In this document: positions 54,836 to 64,000 of the stretch, piece after piece
How the letters are laid out: each line of letters begins with the position of its first letter
How positions within the stretch are numbered: position 1 is the first letter of the stretch
Assembly: GCA_965206145.1 (NCBI GenBank)
Contig: CBDBIK010000005.1
Coordinates: 186,001-250,000, forward strand
From: CBDBIK01 sp965206145
GTDB taxonomy: Bacteria > Pseudomonadota > Alphaproteobacteria > TMED109
Reading direction: 5' to 3'
Length of the DNA stretch: 64,000 bases
Notes under the pieces: generated by a model
The model's input: the letters and a program-made list of their open reading frames with translations, nothing else
Databases searched by the model: none
What the model was told of the DNA's origin: nothing
Translations under genes and position numbers: made by a program

Positions 54836-55659
54836 CAGAAACCGCACCTCTTCTGCGAGTAACGCATCTCACCATGCGCTTCGACGGCCTGCTTGCCGTA
54901 GACGATCTAAGCTTCGCGGCCAACAGCCGGGAAATCGTCGCCATCATCGGCCCCAACGGTGCCGGCAAGACGACCGTGTTCAACTGTCTCACGGGCTTCT
55001 ACAAGCCGGCTGTTGGACAGATCACGCTCACGCTGCCGGGTCAGCCTCCCATCCTCCTAGAACGGCTCGACGACTTCCGGATCGCCCAAAAAGCTCGAGT
55101 GGTGCGCACGTTCCAAAATGTCCGCATCTTCCCAAAAATGTCGGTACTGGAGAATCTCGCGGTCGCCCAACACAACCGCTTGATGCGCGCATCCGGCCAG
55201 ACCGTGCTTGGCTTTCTCGGCACCGCCTCGTACGCCCGTGCCGAAACTGAGGCCATCGAGTTGGCTCGCTATTGGCTCGCTCGAACCGGGTTGGAGGCAC
55301 GCGCCGACGGCGAAGCAGGCGCACTCTCCTACGGAGAACAGCGCCGCCTGGAGATCGCCCGAGCGATGTGCTGCGATCCTGTGCTTCTTTGTCTTGACGA
55401 GCCTGCGGCCGGCCTCAACCCCAGAGAAACCTCTGATCTCGGTGAAATCATCACCTTCATCCGGGACGAGCACGGGATCGGAATCCTTCTCATCGAGCAC
55501 GACATGCAGGTAGTGATGGGAATCTCGAACCGTGTTGTGGTGCTCGAGCACGGGCGAAAGATCGCCGACGCTCCGCCTGGACAGGTCCGCAACGATCCCG
55601 CCGTCATCCGTGCCTATCTCGGTACAGAAGACGACGAGGACGGGGAGGATGCGGCATGA
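54832..55659 (+). CDS. livG: Branched-chain amino acid ABC transporter ATP-binding protein LivG
   Basis: LivG is one of two ATPases of the importer. Walker A GPNGAGKT is at residues 40-47, the signature in LSYGEQRRLEIARAM, and Walker B in LLCLDEPAAGLNP. The long insert after the Q loop (RTFQNVRIFPKMSVLENL) is typical. Length 275 aa; it overlaps livF by four bases. Confidence 0.96.
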   Translation: MTETAPLLRVTHLTMRFDGLLAVDDLSFAANSREIVAIIGPNGAGKTTVFNCLTGFYKPAVGQITLTLPGQPPILLERLDDFRIAQKARVVRTFQNVRIFPKMSVLENLAVAQHNRLMRASGQTVLGFLGTASYARAETEAIELARYWLARTGLEARADGEAGALSYGEQRRLEIARAMCCDPVLLCLDEPAAGLNPRETSDLGEIITFIRDEHGIGILLIEHDMQVVMGISNRVVVLEHGRKIADAPPGQVRNDPAVIRAYLGTEDDEDGEDAA

Positions 55660-56384
55660 GCGCACTTTTGCAGGTTGCGGACGTGCGCTCGTTCTACGGG
55701 AATATTGAGGCTCTCCGGGGAGTGAGCGTTGACATTGAAGAAGGAGAAATCGTCACCCTGATCGGGGCCAACGGAGCAGGAAAATCGACCCTCCTCATGA
55801 CGATTTGTGGTAATCCCCGTGCCCGCAGCGGATCAATCGTCTTCGAGGGCCGCGACATCACCCAATTTTCTACTTGGGACATCGCCCGGCTAGGAATCGC
55901 TCATGCTCCTGAGGGACGGAGAATTTTTCCCCGCATGAGCGTGCTGGAAAATCTTCGCATGGGGACCGTCGCTGCCGCCAAGACAAATGGCAGGAACGAT
56001 GCCGGCGTGGACGAAGCCTTCGAGCTTTTCCCGATCCTGGACGAACGTCGTCATCAGAAGGGGGGAACTCTCTCGGGCGGAGAGCAGCAGATGCTGGCTA
56101 TCGCGCGCGCGTTGATGGCTCGACCCCGACTCCTTCTTCTCGACGAACCTTCCCTCGGGCTTGCTCCCCGGATCGCCGGACAGATCTTCTCCGTGGTGGC
56201 TCGGATCAATCGCGAACGTGCGACCACGGTATTCCTCGTCGAGCAGAATGCGCACCGCGCTCTCCATCTGTGTCACCGCGGCTACGTAATGGTGAACGGG
56301 GAAATCCCCATCTCCGGAACAGGGAAAGATTTGCTCAAAAACCCCGAAGTACAGGCCGCTTACTTGGGTGGAGAGGAATCGTGA
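55656..56384 (+). CDS. livF: Branched-chain amino acid ABC transporter ATP-binding protein LivF
   Basis: LivF is the second ATPase. Walker A GANGAGKS is at residues 37-44, the signature LSGGEQQMLAIARALM and Walker B LLLDEPSLGLAP follow, and the HAPEGRRIFPRMSVLENLRMG segment is typical of LivF. Length 242 aa; the next small gene begins in its stop codon. Confidence 0.96.
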   Translation: MSALLQVADVRSFYGNIEALRGVSVDIEEGEIVTLIGANGAGKSTLLMTICGNPRARSGSIVFEGRDITQFSTWDIARLGIAHAPEGRRIFPRMSVLENLRMGTVAAAKTNGRNDAGVDEAFELFPILDERRHQKGGTLSGGEQQMLAIARALMARPRLLLLDEPSLGLAPRIAGQIFSVVARINRERATTVFLVEQNAHRALHLCHRGYVMVNGEIPISGTGKDLLKNPEVQAAYLGGEES

Positions 56385-56743
56385 TCGCAGACTTCCTGGG
56401 AATGCCGCTCGGAGTGTTCTTCGGCTTCACTCTCCTAGTCTCCGGGGCTGCCGCCTGGCTCTCCGGGCGGGCACTCGCCAACGGATGGCGGCCGACATGG
56501 AACGTGATCCCGTACGCCATGGCACTTGCGCTCACCGACCGCTTCCTTGTCTGGGCGCTGTTCAGCGGCGACTTCTTTCCCGCCCGCGGCCTTCTGGCTG
56601 AAGCAACAGCACTCCTCGTGATCACTTTCCTCGGCTACCGACGCACGCAAACCATGTGCATGGTCTCCCAGTACCCTTGGCTCTACGAGCAGGCGAGCCC
56701 TCTCCATTGGCGACCCGTGGGAAGCGACGACAGGCGTCCCTAA
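56381..56743 (+). CDS. Small membrane protein in the liv operon (DUF6867-like)
   Basis: This 120-aa protein starts with GTG overlapping the livF stop (GTGA). It has about three hydrophobic segments (FFGFTLLVSGAAAWLSG, the IPYAMALALTDRFLVWALF region and LLAEATALLVITFLGY) and an aromatic C-terminus with QYPWLYEQ. It resembles the alphaproteobacterial DUF6867 family, often found in liv operons; that name is from memory. Its position between ATPase and binding-protein genes suggests a role with the importer, but the function is unknown. Confidence 0.75.
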   Translation: MIADFLGMPLGVFFGFTLLVSGAAAWLSGRALANGWRPTWNVIPYAMALALTDRFLVWALFSGDFFPARGLLAEATALLVITFLGYRRTQTMCMVSQYPWLYEQASPLHWRPVGSDDRRP

Positions 56744-56840
56744 ACCGCCCTCCGATTCGTGCTGAGGAGCCTAGATTCTTCAGCGGGACACCTCTAGATT
56801 GGGACTCGCATATCGGTGCGCAAAAAATGGAAAGCTCTTA

Positions 56841-57995
<1,155 letters not shown>

Positions 57996-58016
57996 GACTG
58001 TGCACCCCGCTGAAGG

Positions 58017-58910
58017 TTAGGACGTCTGGCGAAGACGCCAGACGCCCCCTTCAGCGATCACACGACTCTTGCTTTCGAGATGTAGCAAGCTTGCCAGCAC
58101 CGAGCGCCCCGCCGCCGCCCTGAGTGCCGGATCGAGACCGGGGTAACGCTCTACGACGATTTCCGGGATTTCCCTGCTGCCTGAGGCAAGCGAGGCAAGC
58201 ACCTCTTCAATGCGCCGTTCCCGATGCGCAAGTAAAGCATCGATAAAAACGTTTGGCTCCCTGATCGCAGGCCCGTGAGTAGGAAGAAGGACATCGGCGT
58301 TCACCTCTCGCAAATGGCGCAGACTTGCCAAATAGTCTGTCATATTCCCGTCTGGCGGTGAGACAACTGTCGAGGACCAACCCATCACGTGATCGCCCGT
58401 GAAGACAAGATTTTCCTCGGCAAGCCAGAAACAAAGGTGGTTAGAAGTGTGGCCAGGCGTGTGCAGGACTGAAAGCTTCCAATCTTTACCCTGAATCGTG
58501 TCCCCATCCGTTAGACGGTGTTCCGGCTGGAAATCCGTATCCCCGCCCTCATCGTCCGCACCTGCACTTCCACCTCGATGCGGACCAAAGCCGAACGTCG
58601 GAGCTTGTGTTTCCTGCCGAAGAGGTTCCGCCGCAGGGGAATGGTCAATGTGAGTATGAGTGATGAAAATGTGAGTAATGCGCCCACGTCCCACCGCCCG
58701 AAGGATCGAATCAACGTGAGAATCGATCAAAGGTCCCGGATCGATCACCGCGACCTCTTCATTTCCCACGAGGTAGGTGCCGGTCCCGTGAAGGGTAAAA
58801 GGCCCCGGATTGGCAGCCAACACCCTGCGAATTCGCGGAGACAGACGAACTGCTTCCCCGGGAACGGCGTTTGCGCCTTGATCCAGAAGGGATTCGAGGG
58901 AGGCCATCAT
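58017..58910 (-). CDS. Metallo-beta-lactamase-fold hydrolase (LACTB2-like)
   Basis: This is an MBL-fold hydrolase with a C-terminal winged-helix-like domain, the LACTB2-type plan. The metal motif THTHIDH, then HTPGHTSNHLCFW, TGDHVMGW and a late PTHGP are all present. The start is uncertain: ATG at 58908-58910 lies just after the PBP stop and gives 297 aa, while a GTG at 58952 overlapping the PBP gene would add 14 residues. Neither has a good ribosome-binding site. Relatives include ribonucleases and thioester hydrolases; the substrate is not fixed. Confidence 0.85.
   Translation of the reverse strand: MMASLESLLDQGANAVPGEAVRLSPRIRRVLAANPGPFTLHGTGTYLVGNEEVAVIDPGPLIDSHVDSILRAVGRGRITHIFITHTHIDHSPAAEPLRQETQAPTFGFGPHRGGSAGADDEGGDTDFQPEHRLTDGDTIQGKDWKLSVLHTPGHTSNHLCFWLAEENLVFTGDHVMGWSSTVVSPPDGNMTDYLASLRHLREVNADVLLPTHGPAIREPNVFIDALLAHRERRIEEVLASLASGSREIPEIVVERYPGLDPALRAAAGRSVLASLLHLESKSRVIAEGGVWRLRQTS
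58023..58044. terminator. Hairpin at the convergent liv/MBL junction
   Basis: CGTCTGGCG and CGCCAGACG form a perfect 9-bp stem with a four-base loop inside the 3' end of the MBL gene, 28 bp past the binding-protein stop. It lacks a T tract in either direction, so terminator function for the liv transcript is only possible. Confidence 0.35.
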
Positions 58911-58911
58911 G

Positions 58912-60759
58912 TCATTGGGGGTGGACGAGGTCGGCACGGGATGTGGTCGCACTCGTCATGAAGTTCTGCCATATCCATGCCGTCACACCGCCACCACCCA
59001 CACCGCGCATCGCACGAGCATCGTCTCGGCCTACCCACACGCCGGCGGCGAGCTGACCGGCAAAGCCCACGAACCAGCCATCCCTCCCCTCTTGGCTGGT
59101 GCCGGTCTTGCCATAAGCCTGCGCGCGATCAAGACGGGCTCTTCTGCCTGTTCCCTGCTCCACGGCCGCACGGAGCAGCCGTCGCATGGCTTCAACCGTT
59201 TCCACATCCAGTGCCGGCCGACGCGCGATCGGACTGCGCCGCCAGATTGTGCCTTCAGACTCCGTGCGGATCTCGACCGTCCCGTAGGGCAACACCGGCG
59301 AGCCTCCATTCGCCAATGCCGATAGTGCACCGGTCATCTCAAGTAGCGAAATTTCCGAGGTTCCCAGTGCAAGGCTTGGATCGGGCTCGAGAGGGGAGAA
59401 AACGCCAAAACGCCGGGCCATTGCAATGACACGTCCCCGACCCGTCTGCTCTAGAAGCCGGACGGCCGCGGTGTTCGAGGAACGCGCAAACGCTTCTTCG
59501 AGGGTGATTCGCCCGAGGTACTCATCGTCCCAATTGCGGGGACTCCATCCATCCACCGTTACAGGCGCGTCCAGGATCATATCGGAGGGGCGAGCGCCCG
59601 CATCGAGTGCCGCCATGTAAAGGAATACCTTAAAGGCCGACCCGGGTTGGCGACGAGCCTGGACGGCGCGATTAAATTGCGAGCGGGCGTAGCTCCGTCC
59701 TCCCACCATCGCAAGCACCGCGCCATCAGGTGCCATCGCAACGAGTGCCGCTTCTGCACCTTCGAACTCCTTCAATCCCGCCGCCACCGCCTGCTCAGCG
59801 GCAGCCTGCAGGGCGGGATCCAGGGTCACTGCCACTTCGACGTCCTCGGTGCGGGAACGGGCGGGAGCAATCTGGCTAATCACCCAATCCCCAAAGTGGC
59901 GTGCTCCATCGCCGGAAGCTGCGATGCCAGCCAGGGCAGCGGGCCGTTCACGTGCCTGGTCCGCTTCCTCGGCGCTGATCCTGTCCTGTCGTTCCATGAT
60001 GCCCAGCACTACGGCCGCGCGACGGCGGGCAGCGGACAGATCGCCGGTGGGGGCAAGGCGGGACGGGGCGCGAAGGAGTCCTGCGAGCATCGCTGACTGT
60101 GCAAGATTGAGTTCCGAGGCAGACACGCCGAAATAACGCCGTGAGGCCGCAGAAACTCCGTAGGCACCACCTCCGAAATAAGCTCGATTGAGGTAGATCG
60201 CGAGGATCTCCTCTTTCTCGAAACGAATCTCGATCCACAGCGCAAGCAGCGTTTCCTGGACCTTCCGCTCAAGGGTGCGGGCCGGCGTCAGGAAGACAAT
60301 CTTCGCGAGCTGCTGGGTAAGGGTCGATCCTCCCTGGATCACGCGTCCTGAAACAAGGTTCACAAACACCGCCCGGGTAAGACCGATCGGATCGATTCCC
60401 GGATGCCAGAAGAAGCGGCGGTCCTCAATGGCAACCACTGCGTCCGCCATCAAGTGAGAAATCTCATCGAAAGACACGAAATTTCCGTAGAGGCTCCCGT
60501 AGGTCGCGGCCAAGGTGCCATCGTTCGCCACCACAGCGACGCTCCCGGAGCGGGTCTGTACACCGAGTTTGGCCACATCGGGAAGGCCAAGCGCACACCA
60601 TGCGATAAACGCGAAAACAGCAAGGATGCCCACTCCAGCAAGACGTGCGAGGCTCAGAAAAAGAAACCGCCACACACGAGAGCGAAAACTGGCAGCGGAT
60701 TTTCGTTTCGTCCGACGGGAAGGTCGGGCGGGCGGGCGGGATCGTCGGGTTCTGGCCAT
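58912..60759 (-). CDS. Penicillin-binding protein, class A (transglycosylase/transpeptidase)
   Basis: A bifunctional wall synthase of the PBP1A family (615 aa). A basic cytoplasmic start precedes one transmembrane helix (about residues 33-58). The GT51 domain shows EDRRFFWHPGIDPIG with the catalytic Glu and GGSTLTQQLAK; the transpeptidase has SAFK, SSN and KTGTS. The C-terminus after the transpeptidase is short. It lies 18 bp downstream of gyrB on the same strand. Confidence 0.93.
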   Translation of the reverse strand: MARTRRSRPPARPSRRTKRKSAASFRSRVWRFLFLSLARLAGVGILAVFAFIAWCALGLPDVAKLGVQTRSGSVAVVANDGTLAATYGSLYGNFVSFDEISHLMADAVVAIEDRRFFWHPGIDPIGLTRAVFVNLVSGRVIQGGSTLTQQLAKIVFLTPARTLERKVQETLLALWIEIRFEKEEILAIYLNRAYFGGGAYGVSAASRRYFGVSASELNLAQSAMLAGLLRAPSRLAPTGDLSAARRRAAVVLGIMERQDRISAEEADQARERPAALAGIAASGDGARHFGDWVISQIAPARSRTEDVEVAVTLDPALQAAAEQAVAAGLKEFEGAEAALVAMAPDGAVLAMVGGRSYARSQFNRAVQARRQPGSAFKVFLYMAALDAGARPSDMILDAPVTVDGWSPRNWDDEYLGRITLEEAFARSSNTAAVRLLEQTGRGRVIAMARRFGVFSPLEPDPSLALGTSEISLLEMTGALSALANGGSPVLPYGTVEIRTESEGTIWRRSPIARRPALDVETVEAMRRLLRAAVEQGTGRRARLDRAQAYGKTGTSQEGRDGWFVGFAGQLAAGVWVGRDDARAMRGVGGGGVTAWIWQNFMTSATTSRADLVHPQ

Positions 60760-60777
60760 CAGGGCCTCTGGCGCAGA

Positions 60778-63336
60778 CTAGGCGTCGAGGTTCTCGACCT
60801 CGAGCGCATGCTTCTGAATAAACTCCCGGCGCGGCTCAACCACATCGCCCATTAGCGTGGAGAACACGCTGTTGGCCTCGCTCCCATCTGCGATGTTGAC
60901 CTGAAGGAACGTCCTCGCCTCCGGATCCAGCGTCGTCTCCCACAACTGCTCAGGGTTCATTTCTCCAAGGCCTTTGTAGCGCTGTATCGACAGACCTTTT
61001 CGGGCAATCCGTCGCACCGTCTCGTAGAGGCCGGTCGGCGCATGAATTTCGTGCTCCTCGTTACCGACGATAAATTTCGACGGATGCGAGTAAAGGTCCT
61101 GCAAATCGCCCACCCGTTCGTCGAGCCTGCGTGCCGTCGGCGAAACGAGCGTCTCCCGTCCGATCCGGTGGATGGTCTGGACGCCACGTTGATCATGAAC
61201 GAAGACGTAACCGCCTCTGTTCGGGTCAAACTTCCCGTTCCACTCGCCATCTCCAGGGGCAGAAAGGCCATTCAGGCGGTTCGATACGTAGACGGCAGCC
61301 GCCTCTGCCTTCTCCGGATCTCTGTGAATTTCCGGAGCAAACCCCCGACAGATGGCAATCTGTTCCACGAGTGCAGGGTCGGTGCGGCGGGACAGGTTCC
61401 GGATCAGGGACGATTCTTCCCCGGAGCGTTCGATGATGCCACGTAGATCTTCTCCGGAATGCTCGATCCCATCATTTCCGGTCCGTAGCACCGCATCGGA
61501 GAGGATTGCGTCGACCAAGTAGGAATCAAGTTCACTGTCGTCTTTTCGATACACCTCGCTGGATCCCTTCTTCACCTTGTAAAGAGGCGGTTGGGCGATT
61601 AGGAGGTGGCCTCGACGGATGATCTCTTCCATGTGTCGGTAGAAGAACGTGAGGATTAGGGTGCGGATGTGCGCTCCGTCCACGTCGGCGTCCGTCATGA
61701 TGACGATTTTATGGTAGCGGAGCTTCTCGATATTGAACTCTTCGCCAATCCCGGTCCCGAGCGCAGCAATCATTGTCCCGATTTCAGCGGACGTGAGCAT
61801 CTTGTCCAGCCGGGCACGCTCGACATTGAGAATCTTTCCCTTGAGTGGCAGCACTGCTTGGAATCTGCGGTTCCGAGCCTGCTTGGCCGAGCCTCCCGCC
61901 GAATCACCCTCGACCAAGAAAAGTTCGGAAAGTGCCGGGTCACGCTCCTGGCAGTCGGCGAGCTTGCCGGGAAGGTTGGCGATGTCGAGAACGTCTTTCC
62001 TGCGGGAAAGTTCGCGGGCCTTGCGCGCTGCCTCGCGAGCGATCGCTGCTTCGACCACCTTCTGCACAACCGCCTTGGCATCGTCAGGATGCTCCTGAAA
62101 CCATTCCGTCAGCCCCTGCCCGATAATTCCCTCAACCACGGGCCTGACCTCTGAGCTGACCAGCTTTTCCTTGGTCTGGGATGAGAATTTGGGATCAGGA
62201 ACCTTCACCGAAAGCACCCCAGTAAGTCCTTCGCGCATGTCATCGCCAGCGAGTTGCACCTTCTCACGGCGTGCGGATCCGAACTCTGTCACATAGCGGG
62301 TGACTGCTCGGGTAAGCGCCGCCCGAAAGCCGGCGAGATGCGTGCCGCCGTCGCCCTGGGGGATCGTATTCGTGAAGCAACGCATGGATTCGTGGTAGGT
62401 CCGATTCCATCGCATGGCGAGCTCAACTTCGATGCCATCTCGCTCGCCGTGAATCGCAATCGGACTCGCCTGCAGAGGCGTGTGTCCACGGTCAAGATGT
62501 TCGACGAAAGCTTGGAGTCCGCCCTCGTAGTGGATTTCTTCGGTACGACTTTCTTCACCGCGCAGGTCGTTCAACACGATTTGAAGGCCGCCGTTGAGGA
62601 ATGCGAGTTCACGTAGCCGACGTTCGAGCGTCTCGTAGTCGAACTGGATATTGGTGAACACGTTCGATGAGGGAAGGAACCTCACCTCGGTACCGACTCG
62701 ATCATCCGCCTTGCCCGTTACCTCGAGCTTTCCTTCCGGCACCCCGTCAACAAAGTCCATCCGGTGTTCTTCGCTATCGCGCCAGATGGTGAGAGAAAGC
62801 CTCTCGGACAGAGCGTTGACGACGGAGACACCGACCCCGTGCAGGCCGCCCGAAACTTTGTAGCTGTCGACATCAAACTTGCCGCCCGCATGCAAGTGCG
62901 TCATCACCACCTCGGCCGCCGAGACGCCCTCTTCGGCGTGAATCTCGGTCGGAATTCCCCGCCCGTCATCACGGACGGTCACGGTGCCATCAGCTTCAAG
63001 TGATACATCGATGATGGTGCAGTACCCCGCCAGGGCCTCATCGACTGCGTTATCGACAACCTCGAACACCATGTGGTGAAGGCCCGTACCATCGTCGGTG
63101 TCGCCGATGTACATCCCGGGACGCTTGCGGACAGCCTCCAGCCCCCGGAGCACCTTGATGCTTTCGGCACCGTATTCCTTGCTGGAATGCCCCTTTTCGT
63201 CTTTGGTTTCCTCTCCTGGTTTTGGAGCAGCCTTGCCCGTCTCCTGCCTCGTCTTCGGATCTACCGAAGGGGTTTCTTTTTTCGTCTCCGAGGCTGTTTG
63301 CTCCGACTTCTTCGCACTTTCCTGTTTCGCGTTCAC
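60778..63336 (-). CDS. gyrB: DNA gyrase subunit B
   Basis: GyrB supplies the ATPase and part of the cleavage core of gyrase. The GHKL motifs (VDNAVDEALAGY, DGTGLHHM, DDGRGIP), the TOPRIM EGDSAGGSAKQARNR and DADVDGAHI are intact. At 852 aa it is long because of an N-terminal extension of about 50 residues, rich in Lys, Glu, Thr and Pro, before the usual SSKEYGAESIKVLRGLEAVR. The start is GTG at 63334-63336, overlapping recF (GTGA); no ATG lies near the normal N-terminus, so the extension is translated. Confidence 0.97.
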   Translation of the reverse strand: MNAKQESAKKSEQTASETKKETPSVDPKTRQETGKAAPKPGEETKDEKGHSSKEYGAESIKVLRGLEAVRKRPGMYIGDTDDGTGLHHMVFEVVDNAVDEALAGYCTIIDVSLEADGTVTVRDDGRGIPTEIHAEEGVSAAEVVMTHLHAGGKFDVDSYKVSGGLHGVGVSVVNALSERLSLTIWRDSEEHRMDFVDGVPEGKLEVTGKADDRVGTEVRFLPSSNVFTNIQFDYETLERRLRELAFLNGGLQIVLNDLRGEESRTEEIHYEGGLQAFVEHLDRGHTPLQASPIAIHGERDGIEVELAMRWNRTYHESMRCFTNTIPQGDGGTHLAGFRAALTRAVTRYVTEFGSARREKVQLAGDDMREGLTGVLSVKVPDPKFSSQTKEKLVSSEVRPVVEGIIGQGLTEWFQEHPDDAKAVVQKVVEAAIAREAARKARELSRRKDVLDIANLPGKLADCQERDPALSELFLVEGDSAGGSAKQARNRRFQAVLPLKGKILNVERARLDKMLTSAEIGTMIAALGTGIGEEFNIEKLRYHKIVIMTDADVDGAHIRTLILTFFYRHMEEIIRRGHLLIAQPPLYKVKKGSSEVYRKDDSELDSYLVDAILSDAVLRTGNDGIEHSGEDLRGIIERSGEESSLIRNLSRRTDPALVEQIAICRGFAPEIHRDPEKAEAAAVYVSNRLNGLSAPGDGEWNGKFDPNRGGYVFVHDQRGVQTIHRIGRETLVSPTARRLDERVGDLQDLYSHPSKFIVGNEEHEIHAPTGLYETVRRIARKGLSIQRYKGLGEMNPEQLWETTLDPEARTFLQVNIADGSEANSVFSTLMGDVVEPRREFIQKHALEVENLDA

Positions 63337-64000
63337 TGTTCTTCTCCCGGACTGGCCGCTACCCGGACCGCCCGTATCGAAACCCGCTGCAGTTCACGAA
63401 AGCCCTCAAAGGGTTCGGCATCGGTTCCTGTAAGCCACACCTGAGCTCCCAGCCCTTCGAGCTCATCAGCAAGGGCAACGCGGCGCTGAAGATCAAGGTG
63501 GGCAAACACCTCGTCGAGAAGAACGACGGGAGGCTCGCCACGACGTTCCGTCTCGATCCGGGCTGCCGCCAGCGCAAGGCTTACCAACAGAGCCTTCTGC
63601 TCTCCTGAAGAGCAACGAGCGGCATCAGTTCCCCATGCGCGGTGGCGTACCAGAAAATCGCTCCGGTTCGGGCCCGACGTGGTGCGGCCCACCCGCAGGT
63701 CCGTATCGCGCCGATTGCAGAAGATTTCCTCGAGGCGCTCGGTCGCAGGTTCCTCGCCCAATTCGGCGATAAGTCCCTCTACTTCACCTCGCACTTCCAC
63801 GTCCGCTGCCGGAAAACGGCCGGTCGGACGGGCAAGCGATACGCTTAGACGCTCGACGCCGGTCATGCGGGATTTTGCGAGGCGGACAGCGGCCTCGGCC
63901 ATCGCCCGTTCGACTGGGCGAAGCCAGGAATCTTCCCCGCCCCGCTCAAGAATCTCCCGCCGCTCGCGGGCATGCCGCCCCCAGGCAGTTGCAAGAGAAA
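63333..64000 (-). CDS. recF: DNA replication and repair protein RecF, C-terminal fragment
   Basis: RecF is an SMC-like ATPase that loads RecA at gaps. The 5' part lies beyond the right edge; 221 residues remain. The frame upstream of 63902 reads on through WGRHARERREILERGG-like sequence to the edge, so the ATG at 63902 is internal. The signature SSGEQKALLVSLALA and the Walker B LLDEVFAHLD are present. The gyrB start overlaps its stop. The recF-gyrB order is standard; dnaA and dnaN would lie beyond the edge. Confidence 0.94.
   Translation of the reverse strand, partial: SLATAWGRHARERREILERGGEDSWLRPVERAMAEAAVRLAKSRMTGVERLSVSLARPTGRFPAADVEVRGEVEGLIAELGEEPATERLEEIFCNRRDTDLRVGRTTSGPNRSDFLVRHRAWGTDAARCSSGEQKALLVSLALAAARIETERRGEPPVVLLDEVFAHLDLQRRVALADELEGLGAQVWLTGTDAEPFEGFRELQRVSIRAVRVAASPGEEQ

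Overview
The window reads as chromosome of a GC-rich alphaproteobacterium, probably Rhodospirillales-like. No marker gene was compared, so this rests on gene order alone. The order used is hup-tRNA-Val-tRNA-Asp-nuoA-to-N-birA-coaX-rnj-mce-DUF1467, mreC-mreB next to leuA, yebC-ruvCAB-ybgC-tolQRAB, and rpsM-rpsK-rpoA-rplQ followed by rarA. Genes are packed tightly, with many 4-nt ATGA/GTGA overlaps and frequent GTG or TTG starts.

Layout. 1-6302: cell-shape genes (mreC fragment, mreB), then branched-chain amino acid synthesis (leuA, ilvC, ilvN) with a glyoxalase II-like hydrolase between leuA and ilvC. 6060-23674: one very long minus-strand operon with all 14 complex I subunits (nuoA-N), followed by birA, coaX, RNase J, methylmalonyl-CoA epimerase and a DUF1467 protein. 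Two tRNA genes (Asp, Val) and hup lie directly upstream of nuoA. 24394-30908: ggt, rarA, then rplQ-rpoA-rpsK-rpsM with their own promoter and a TPR protein. 31697-35931: propionyl-CoA carboxylase (pccB-pccA) and an SDR. 36054-37876: moaA and NAD kinase. 37877-41197: a small accessory zone with an HExxH metallopeptidase-like gene, an unknown 128-aa partner, a possible methyltransferase relic and a Fic AMP-transferase with repeated promoter elements. 41198-42976: an acyl-CoA dehydrogenase. 43007-49873: yebC-ruvCAB-ybgC-tolQRAB without pal. 50254-52059: glnB-glnA behind a near-perfect sigma-54 promoter. 52467-57995: a branched-chain amino acid ABC transporter (livHMGF, a small membrane protein, a binding protein). 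58017-64000: an MBL hydrolase, a class A PBP, gyrB with a long charged N-terminus, and the C-terminal part of recF.

Functional links. BirA can biotinylate the PccA carrier domain. PccAB and methylmalonyl-CoA epimerase are two steps of propionyl-CoA assimilation; the mutase is not in the window. glnB/glnA and the divergent liv operon share a 407-bp intergenic region that carries a nitrogen-type promoter.

The best candidates for something undescribed are the metallopeptidase/128-aa gene pair, the two 33-34-bp direct repeats set 40 bp apart over the fic promoter, and the tRNA genes placed 19 nt upstream of nuoA with no room for a separate nuo promoter. No CRISPR array, insertion sequence, rRNA or replication origin was recognised.
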